In this document: piece by piece, positions 1 through 5,040 of the stretch | Layout of the letters: each line of letters begins with the position of its first letter | Numbering within the stretch: position 1 is the stretch's first letter | Origin: Candidatus Jidaibacter sp. | Lineage (GTDB): Bacteria; Pseudomonadota; Alphaproteobacteria; Rickettsiales; Midichloriaceae | Length of the DNA stretch: 7,240 nucleotides | Direction of reading: 5' to 3' | NCBI GenBank assembly: GCA_021298045.1 | Contig: JAJTHY010000140.1 | Coordinates: 1-7,240 of the forward strand | Made by a program: the position numbers and the translations under genes | Notes under the pieces: generated by a model | Database searches by the model: none | What the model was told of the DNA's origin: nothing | The model's input: only the letters and a program-made list of their open reading frames with translations

Positions 1-39
1 GAGCAACGGAAGCACAGCGAAGACGAAGTAGCTGCAATC
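1..39. repeat. Edge fragment of a probable dispersed palindromic-type repeat
   Basis: The first 39 bases (GAGCAACGGAAGC... ending in GTAGCTGCAATC) read on the minus strand as GATTGCAGCTACTTCGTC...GTTGCTC. This resembles the widespread intergenic repeats that start GATTGC, contain TTCGTC and end CCTCGCAATGACG, known in Rickettsia-like and many other genomes. Only one arm and part of the core are inside the window. The fragment includes the stop codon of maf, so the repeat may have supplied the last residue or the stop. The identification rests on remembered consensus and one partial copy. Confidence 0.42.
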
Positions 40-634
40 AAGATGGGTTTTTAGAGATCTTAAAGTTTTTCAGTAGATTAACCGTCTCATACAAAGGCAA
101 TCCCATAACATTTGAATGGGTTCCAGATATTCGCTTAATCACAGCCCCAGCCATGCCGCTTATGGTATATCCACCACATTTATCATGCCATTCATTGGAG
201 TCTAAAAGCATTTTTATATCTTCGGGATTTAAGACTTTAAATTGCACAATTGTGCTTATAGCTTTCTTGGAAATTTTTACTACAACACCGTCTTCCGAAC
301 TTTTAATTGCGCAAATACCAGTTATAACCTTGTGCCTTCTACCAGATAACATTTTAAAGAATTTTTCTGCCTCTGCCGCGTCCCTTGGTTTCCCAATTAT
401 TCTACGGCCCAAAGTTACTGTTGAATCTGCACCCAGCACAACATCACCTGGGTATTTTAAAGAAACAGCCGAAGCTTTTTCTACTGCAAGTCTCACACAG
501 TAAGCACTTGGAAGCTCAGATGGCTTAGGGGTTTCGTCTATATCAGCTGGGCAAACTTCATTTGGTGTAATGCCAACCTGCTTCAGCAAATCTAACCTTC
601 TAGGGGAAGATGATGCTAAAATAAGTTTATTCAT
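38..634 (-). CDS. maf: Maf-family nucleoside triphosphate pyrophosphatase
   Basis: This 198-aa protein has the usual length of Maf proteins, cytoplasmic enzymes that hydrolyse non-canonical or pyrimidine NTPs to NMP and PPi and are linked to septum formation. The N-terminal SSSPRR motif lies at residues 8-13, the GADSTV block with its metal/catalytic acid at about 68-73, then IIGKP at 79-83 and LSGRRHKVITG at 96-106. The C-terminal block GGYTISG...GTHSNVMGLPL (about 154-181) is the typical substrate-pocket region. The residue that is often Gln in dTTP/UTP-type members (YIQG) is Ser here, so the substrate subclass is uncertain. The start ATG overlaps the infA stop as ATGA, and no Shine-Dalgarno sequence precedes it, so translation is probably coupled to infA. 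The 3' end lies inside a repeat-like sequence. The family call is firm; the exact substrate is not. Confidence 0.93.
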   Translation of the reverse strand: MNKLILASSSPRRLDLLKQVGITPNEVCPADIDETPKPSELPSAYCVRLAVEKASAVSLKYPGDVVLGADSTVTLGRRIIGKPRDAAEAEKFFKMLSGRRHKVITGICAIKSSEDGVVVKISKKAISTIVQFKVLNPEDIKMLLDSNEWHDKCGGYTISGMAGAVIKRISGTHSNVMGLPLYETVNLLKNFKISKNPS

Positions 635-903
635 GATTGAGGCGTTGGCGTAGTATCCATTGCATCGGCAGCAGCAAGTGCACCAACTTTGTGACGGTGG
701 GTTACTCTACCTTTAGAAAGGTCGTATGGGGTCATCTCTACGGTAACATCATCTCCAACCAAGACTCTAATTCTGTTTTTACGCATTTTACCAGATGTGT
801 AAGCAATAATCTGATGCCCATTAGAAAGCTCTACGCGAAATGTCGCATTAGGAAGAAGCTCCAATACTTTGCCTCTAAATTCAATTAACTCTTCTTTAGC
901 CAT
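631..903 (-). CDS. infA: Translation initiation factor IF-1
   Basis: IF-1 is a small OB-fold protein that binds the A site of the 30S subunit and assists IF-2 and IF-3 in initiation. The first 72 residues, from MAKEELIEF through LPNATFRVEL, SGKMRKNRIRVL and TPYDLSKGRVTHRHK, match the whole family almost end to end. The start is placed at MAKEE because that is the conserved N-terminus. In-frame upstream methionines (912, 936) would add residues absent from the family. The protein continues 18 residues past the normal end, with an Ala-rich then Thr/Pro-rich tail (VGALAAADAMDTTPTPQS), and its TGA overlaps the maf ATG. It is the first gene of an infA-maf unit. The GRVTHRH ending favours a Rickettsiales-like origin. 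Confidence 0.96.
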   Translation of the reverse strand: MAKEELIEFRGKVLELLPNATFRVELSNGHQIIAYTSGKMRKNRIRVLVGDDVTVEMTPYDLSKGRVTHRHKVGALAAADAMDTTPTPQS

Positions 904-915
904 AAACCGCATATA

Positions 916-921
916 ATTATA
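916..921 (-). promoter_or_regulatory. Possible -10 box for infA-maf
   Basis: On the minus strand a perfect TATAAT lies 12 bases upstream of the infA ATG. No good -35 hexamer is seen at 16-18 bases. If it is used, the leader would be only about six bases, and no clear Shine-Dalgarno sequence precedes the start. In such AT-rich DNA a TATAAT can occur by chance, so this is weak. Confidence 0.25.
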
Positions 922-981
922 AGATCTGAAAAACATAATAGTTTAAAGCACCTAATATGCAAGCACTAGATACAGCCTGTG

Positions 982-1030
982 AAAAAATCAATCCTGTATT
1001 AAACACAATTATGTTTTCATATAAAGGATT
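982..1030 (-). terminator. Possible intrinsic terminator after the antiporter gene
   Basis: Read on the minus strand just after the antiporter stop codon, AATCCT (1030-1025) pairs with AGGATT (995-990). Between them lies a second stem, AAACA/TGTTT, with loop TAATTG (1016-1001). The outer stem is followed by G, A and a run of six T (987-982). Position and T-run suit a rho-independent terminator that separates the antiporter from infA. The long outer loop and AT-rich stems make it weak. Confidence 0.4.
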
Positions 1031-1035
1031 AGAAA

Positions 1036-2784
1036 CTACTCACTATCCGTTTTCTTGGATGGTGCCATTCCACTAAATAGCTCTATCTCCTCAGTGAACG
1101 AATAATCGTTCCTGCGGAACACATCTTTGATATCGAATATATTATGCTCTGCAACGCCCAAATTTTTTAACAATGATCCACCAAGTTGCAAGCCTGTTTC
1201 AATTGTTGAAGGCACAGCATAGGTAGCACCAAGTTTTTTCAACCCTCTGCCATGGCGGAAATCTTCCGCTCTAGTAATAACCTCTAAATCACGATAGTGA
1301 TGAGATATAGTTTTAATCGCCTTCCGCAAAGACTCTTTATCCGTCATCGTAAGAATAACGCATCTAGCACGCTCGGCCCCAACTGAGCGCAACACATCTA
1401 TGTCAGCCAGATCGCCATGATATACTGGAAACCCTTTGGATCTCGCTTTTTTAACTAACATAAGGTTGCTGTCCACAGCAATGTAATTGAATTGAGATTC
1501 CGAAAGCATATAAGCTATAACTCTACCAACTCTACCAAAGCCAGAGATGATTATATGCGAGTCAAGATCACTGACTCCCTTAAATTCATTGTGTTTATCC
1601 AGCTCTTCAGCCCAATCAAGTTTGTTTTCAAGTTTACTACCTATTACAGAAAGCAGCGGTGTTACAGCCATACTGATGGCAACCGCAACCAGCAAGAATT
1701 GCGCTGTCTGAGGTGAGAGAACATTTTGAGTAGCCGCTATGCTAAATAGAATAAAGGCGAACTCACTACCCTGAGAGATCAACAATGCAGAATGCAAAGA
1801 TGCCCCAAGCCTAAATTTAAATATCTTACAAAGTAAAAATATTATTACAGCTTTTATGGAAATTAGTCCTAACGCAGTGGCCGTAACCGATGCAGCATTA
1901 TCCATTATAAAATGGAAGTCTATAGACATTCCTACAGATAAGAAGAATAATCCTAATAGCAACCCTTTAAACGGCATTATACTTAATTCCACGCGGTGCC
2001 TGTATTCTGTTTCGGCAATTAAAATACCTGCTATAAACGCACCCATAGCAGTAGATAGACCGGCTTCTGCAGTAAGCAATGCAGCACCTAAAACTATCAA
2101 AAGTGTTGTGGCTATAAAAACTTCTTCAGACTTTGCAGAACCAATTATCCTCAAAAACGGACGCAATAAAAGCCTTCCAGCTATTGTAATTAACACAACG
2201 GCAACTAATGCTTTAAGCGCAGAGATGCCTAATGCGCTGAGTAAGCTTTGCCCACCATCTGAAGAGGCGCTTAAAATTGGAAGCAAGGCTAATAATGGAA
2301 TAACGGCAAAGTCTTGCATCAATAGTATAGAAAGCGAAAGCCTACCTACCTGAGTAGACTGCAGTTTATTTTCCGATAACACCTGCAATACAATCGCAGT
2401 TGAAGAAAGTGATAACGCTGAGCCCACAAAAACAGCAACAGTTGCACTAAACCCAAAAAATTTAAATAGTATATATCCAATCGCAATCGAGCTCACAATT
2501 AACTGAGCGCCACCAAAGCCAAATACAAACCATCGCATGTGGATCAACCGCTCAAACGTAAGCTCAAGCCCTATAGCAAAGAGCAGAAAGACCACACCAA
2601 ATTCCGATATATTATGCGCGTAAGAAGGTTCCTTTATAAGATCAAAACCAAATTTCCCAATAGCAGCACCAAGAATAAGATAACCTAAAACAGGGCTTAA
2701 TTTAAGCCTTCTAGATAAAACAACGTTAACCACAGAAACCGAGAGCAAAGTTAAAACGTCTGGCAAGTATCCTAGGTTATTCAT
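1036..2784 (-). CDS. KefB/KefC-type CPA2 monovalent cation:proton antiporter with TrkA-N domain
   Basis: This 582-aa inner-membrane protein should exchange K+ (or Na+) for H+, controlling cytoplasmic pH and K+. In numbering from the chosen ATG, residues about 5-385 are a polytopic Na+/H+-exchanger domain with SLSSTAIVLQ (126-135), QDFAVIP with the likely ion-binding Asp158, GLSTAMGAF (242-250) and PFKGLLLGLFF (271-281). Residues about 410-545 form a Rossmann-fold TrkA-N (RCK) domain beginning IIISGFGRVG, with an Asp437 at the end of the second strand. Length is close to KefB/KefC (about 600 aa). The loop that in KefC reads HALESDIEPF is HRVELSIMPF here, so the acidic residues that hold KefC closed are partly lost. 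No KefF/KefG-like partner gene is present. A GTG at 2796 is in frame, but the ATG at 2784 has GGAGG five bases upstream and is preferred. The exact cation and glutathione gating are unknown. Confidence 0.92.
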   Translation of the reverse strand: MNNLGYLPDVLTLLSVSVVNVVLSRRLKLSPVLGYLILGAAIGKFGFDLIKEPSYAHNISEFGVVFLLFAIGLELTFERLIHMRWFVFGFGGAQLIVSSIAIGYILFKFFGFSATVAVFVGSALSLSSTAIVLQVLSENKLQSTQVGRLSLSILLMQDFAVIPLLALLPILSASSDGGQSLLSALGISALKALVAVVLITIAGRLLLRPFLRIIGSAKSEEVFIATTLLIVLGAALLTAEAGLSTAMGAFIAGILIAETEYRHRVELSIMPFKGLLLGLFFLSVGMSIDFHFIMDNAASVTATALGLISIKAVIIFLLCKIFKFRLGASLHSALLISQGSEFAFILFSIAATQNVLSPQTAQFLLVAVAISMAVTPLLSVIGSKLENKLDWAEELDKHNEFKGVSDLDSHIIISGFGRVGRVIAYMLSESQFNYIAVDSNLMLVKKARSKGFPVYHGDLADIDVLRSVGAERARCVILTMTDKESLRKAIKTISHHYRDLEVITRAEDFRHGRGLKKLGATYAVPSTIETGLQLGGSLLKNLGVAEHNIFDIKDVFRRNDYSFTEEIELFSGMAPSKKTDSE

Positions 2785-2789
2785 TAATT

Positions 2790-2794
2790 CCTCC
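2790..2794 (-). promoter_or_regulatory. Shine-Dalgarno site fixing the antiporter start
   Basis: GGAGG on the minus strand ends five bases before the ATG at 2784. It lies inside the codons that would be translated if the in-frame GTG at 2796 were used, which argues for the ATG. Confidence 0.75.
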
Positions 2795-2808
2795 ACATAA
2801 GGTATCCC

Positions 2809-2836
2809 ATTATACCTAATCGATCTTGTAGGACAA
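2809..2836 (-). promoter_or_regulatory. Probable sigma70 promoter of the antiporter gene
   Basis: On the minus strand TTGTCC (2836-2831) stands 16 bases before a perfect TATAAT (2814-2809). Transcription would start near 2802 and give a leader of about 18 bases that contains the GGAGG. The -35 matches the consensus at four of six bases. Confidence 0.55.
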
Positions 2837-2837
2837 G
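2825..2837. promoter_or_regulatory. Perfect inverted repeat overlapping the antiporter -35 box
   Basis: CTTGT-AGG-ACAAG is a five-base perfect inverted repeat with a three-base centre. It covers the -35 hexamer of the minus-strand promoter, in the divergent gap between the antiporter and the SDF transporter. It could be a repressor operator. On the plus strand it is followed by six T and could act as a weak attenuator in the transporter leader. Neither role is shown. Confidence 0.35.
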
Positions 2838-2883
2838 TTTTTTATGGAACTCAGATCCACAATACATTAGAGTGGTGAAGTAA

Positions 2884-4131
2884 TTGAAGGTATTTATTAA
2901 GTACAACATGAAGACAATAAAATCATTATCACAAATAAAACAATTAATTATGCCGATAATTTTAATCTCCATACTTTGTTCGGTATTTTCATTTGGCACT
3001 ACTTTAGACCTAACCACAAAGCGCTTTTTACTTTCGGTGAGCCTTGCGATTAAATCTTGCATACTTTTGGTATTACCGTTTTTCATCATTGTTTTTGTAG
3101 CTAGGGCGCTAATGCAAATGCGCAAAAAGGCATTGAAATACTTTTTGTTGTTAACTTTATTTGTCTTTGCATCTAACTTTATAGCTGTTTCTTTTGGGTA
3201 TGGTTTTTTTCATTTAATCTCTAGCTATCCAAACCACCATTTTATCGCCCCAATAAAGCACGAGCTCATTCCGCTTTACCCGGTTGCCGAATTCCAGATT
3301 ATCTCCAATACTCATGGTTTGTTCTTGGGCTTCATCCTTGGAATTGCACTTAGTTTTTCCACCTCTGGATATATGGAAAATACTTTGGAAAGAGCGCAGG
3401 GCATATGTAATTTGCTACTAAGATTTTTGGTTATACCGCTTTTGCCATTTCTTATTCTGGGTTTTGCTATAAAAATTCAACACGAAGGCGTGCTGGAAAC
3501 TTCAGCTGCAGGATACGGCAAAATTCTTTTGAATTTTATACTCGCGCAACTCTGTTATGTCATAATTCTACTTACAATTGCAAGTGGTTTTAAAGCGAAA
3601 AAATCTGTTAGTATTTTAGGTAAAGTTATACCTGCTACTATCACTGGATTTTCTACTTTTTCTAGCGCAGCAACTATGCCAGTTACAATCTCTTGTGCGG
3701 AAAAGATTTTAACTGATAAATCTATTGCCAAGCTTTTTGTGCCGGCAACTGTGAACATACACCTGGTTGGCACTGCAATTGGCATGAACATAATAATACT
3801 CAGCTGCATTACTTTATATGGCTCCCCTGTGCCGAGTTATCAGGAATTTTTACCATTTTCTTTTTTCTTTGCAGTGATGATGTTTGCAGTTGTGGGTGTG
3901 CCAGGTGGCTCGGTATTTATAATTGCTCCTTTAATTGAGCAATATTTGGGCGTAGGTACAGAAGCAATTGCATTGATTACAGCTTTGGTTCTTTTATTTG
4001 ATCCTATAGATACTTCATTTAACACAACTATTAACGCAATTTCAGCTAGGCTTTTTGAAAAATTTTATAACCTCATAGACTCCTTAAAATTCTTTAAATT
4101 AAAGCGATTGGAGGAACCAGAAATTAAATGA
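2884..4131 (+). CDS. Divergent SDF/DAACS-family (dicarboxylate/amino acid:cation symporter) transporter
   Basis: This 415-aa polytopic inner-membrane protein shows the GltPh/DctA landmarks in order: the first hairpin GFSTFSSAATMPVT (255-268), a TM7 motif ending VGTA (295-298), the second hairpin VVGVPGGSVF (336-345), and TM8 with DPIDTSFNTTINA (373-385). The length is typical. By eye, the TM7 NMDGT motif is HLVGT (293-297). In TM8 the counterparts of GltPh Asp394, Arg397 and Asp405 are Thr377, Asn380 and Ala388, while Asp390, Thr398 and Asn401 are kept. Substrate and coupling ion may therefore differ from classical Na+/glutamate carriers. The start is TTG, the first possible codon after the in-frame TAA at 2881, with a weak GGTG-type site six bases before; ATG at 2908 is an alternative. 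The 3' end overlaps the next gene as ATGA, so the two are co-translated. Confidence 0.85.
   Translation: MKVFIKYNMKTIKSLSQIKQLIMPIILISILCSVFSFGTTLDLTTKRFLLSVSLAIKSCILLVLPFFIIVFVARALMQMRKKALKYFLLLTLFVFASNFIAVSFGYGFFHLISSYPNHHFIAPIKHELIPLYPVAEFQIISNTHGLFLGFILGIALSFSTSGYMENTLERAQGICNLLLRFLVIPLLPFLILGFAIKIQHEGVLETSAAGYGKILLNFILAQLCYVIILLTIASGFKAKKSVSILGKVIPATITGFSTFSSAATMPVTISCAEKILTDKSIAKLFVPATVNIHLVGTAIGMNIIILSCITLYGSPVPSYQEFLPFSFFFAVMMFAVVGVPGGSVFIIAPLIEQYLGVGTEAIALITALVLLFDPIDTSFNTTINAISARLFEKFYNLIDSLKFFKLKRLEEPEIK
4110..4115 (+). promoter_or_regulatory. Long-spaced Shine-Dalgarno site for the SDR gene
   Basis: GGAGGA lies inside the end of the transporter gene, 12 bases before the SDR ATG. 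The spacing is longer than usual, so initiation probably also relies on coupling through the ATGA overlap. Confidence 0.5.
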
Positions 4132-4988
4132 ATCAGCATTTATTTTGCTTTGGCCTTGGATACACTGCTGCTAGGTTAGTTACTTCGCTTAGCAACTCTG
4201 GTGATTGGATATTCTCCGGCACCAGCAGATCAGAGCGTAGCTTAGGTAAAGTTGCAATGTATAATCTGGATTCATTACTCGTACTTCCCGATGATATTAC
4301 CCATATCCTGATCTCAATTCCACCAAAAGATAAAGGTGATATTATTTATGAGCGATTCTCCCGACAAATTGCAAAGCTAAAAAACCTTAAATGGTTAGGC
4401 TTCCTTTCTTCCACCGGAGTATACGGAGATCATAAAGGCGAATGGGTAAATGAAGAATCTATGGTGAGTGTTGGAGCGCAAGTTGCAAGGGCTAGATTAC
4501 TCGCTGAAAGCCAGTGGTTGGGTTTAGAGGGGGTCCCATCTCACATCCTGAGACTCTCTGGTATCTACGGGCCAGGCAGAAGTCAACTAGAAAGCGCTAT
4601 CTCCGGTAGATTGAAAATCATCGATAAGCCAGATGTGATTTTTTCTCGTATTCATGTGGACGATATAGTAAAAGCTTTAACAGCATCTATGGTATCACCC
4701 AACGCTGGTTCCATTTACAATTTGGCGGATGATTATCCCTGCAATTCAAGAGAGGTTTCGGAATTTGCTTGCAAGTTACTTGGTATCACCCCACCCGCAC
4801 CAATTCTACTTGAAGAAGCTGCGCTTACAGAAATGGGGCTTAGTTTTTATTCTCAAAGCAAGCGTGTCAGCAATAGCAAAATTAAAAGAGAATTATTGCT
4901 TAATTGGACCTATCCAACTTATAAAGAGGGGATGCTCGCGATAGCAAAAGAGTGTGGATATTATGATTTTAGTCGTAATTTGGTTTGA
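4128..4988 (+). CDS. Atypical SDR-family NAD(P)-dependent oxidoreductase/epimerase, YeeZ-like
   Basis: This 286-aa cytoplasmic protein has a Rossmann dinucleotide fold. Residues 8-14 (FGLGYTA) form the glycine loop, and GTSRS at 31-35 suggests an NADP-type pocket. LSSTGVYGD (93-101) carries the SDR Ser, followed by LRLSGIYGPG (141-150) and the substrate-side block IHVDDI (175-180). Near the C-terminus, SKRVSNSKIK (244-253) and YPTYKEGM (262-269) are typical of the YeeZ-type group. The usual catalytic YxxxK is missing: the position holds RARLLAESQW (121-130), as in other atypical members from memory, so ordinary dehydrogenase chemistry is doubtful. The start codon overlaps the transporter stop. 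The reaction is unknown, and its pairing with the transporter suggests only shared expression. Confidence 0.85.
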   Translation: MNQHLFCFGLGYTAARLVTSLSNSGDWIFSGTSRSERSLGKVAMYNLDSLLVLPDDITHILISIPPKDKGDIIYERFSRQIAKLKNLKWLGFLSSTGVYGDHKGEWVNEESMVSVGAQVARARLLAESQWLGLEGVPSHILRLSGIYGPGRSQLESAISGRLKIIDKPDVIFSRIHVDDIVKALTASMVSPNAGSIYNLADDYPCNSREVSEFACKLLGITPPAPILLEEAALTEMGLSFYSQSKRVSNSKIKRELLLNWTYPTYKEGMLAIAKECGYYDFSRNLV

Positions 4989-5013
4989 AAATACAGAATT
5001 ATTTGTATATAAT
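4985..5013 (+). promoter_or_regulatory. Strong sigma70-like promoter for the 517-codon gene
   Basis: TTGAAA (4985-4990, five of six bases of consensus) and a perfect TATAAT (5008-5013) are separated by exactly 17 bases. The -35 box overlaps the TGA of the SDR gene. Transcription would begin near 5020, giving a leader of about 20 bases. No strong Shine-Dalgarno sequence is seen before the ATG at 5041; the sequence there is AGATGTAATG. Confidence 0.7.
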
Positions 5014-5040
5014 TTCTTTTAAATCAACATATTAGATGTA

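Noticed and set aside
153..503. Plus-strand open frame of 116 codons
   Set aside because: It lies wholly opposite maf, whose protein matches its family along its full length.
904..936. Upstream methionines giving a longer IF-1
   Set aside because: IF-1 begins MAKEE-like across the family, and the extra residues would overlap the possible -10 box.
1856..2353. Plus-strand open frame of 165 codons
   Set aside because: It is opposite the membrane domain of the antiporter, and its composition is that of a reverse-complement shadow.
2785..2796. GTG at 2796 as the antiporter start
   Set aside because: The GGAGG that would serve the ATG at 2784 lies within those first codons, and the predicted transcript would leave only about six bases before the GTG.
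2825..2843. Plus-strand intrinsic terminator
   Set aside because: The stem is only five base pairs with a three-base loop, and no plus-strand gene ends upstream of it. It is kept only as a possible operator or attenuator.
2784..3125. Minus-strand open frame of 113 codons across the divergent gap
   Set aside because: It covers the antiporter promoter region and the 5' part of the transporter gene, shows no recognisable motif, and is best seen as chance.
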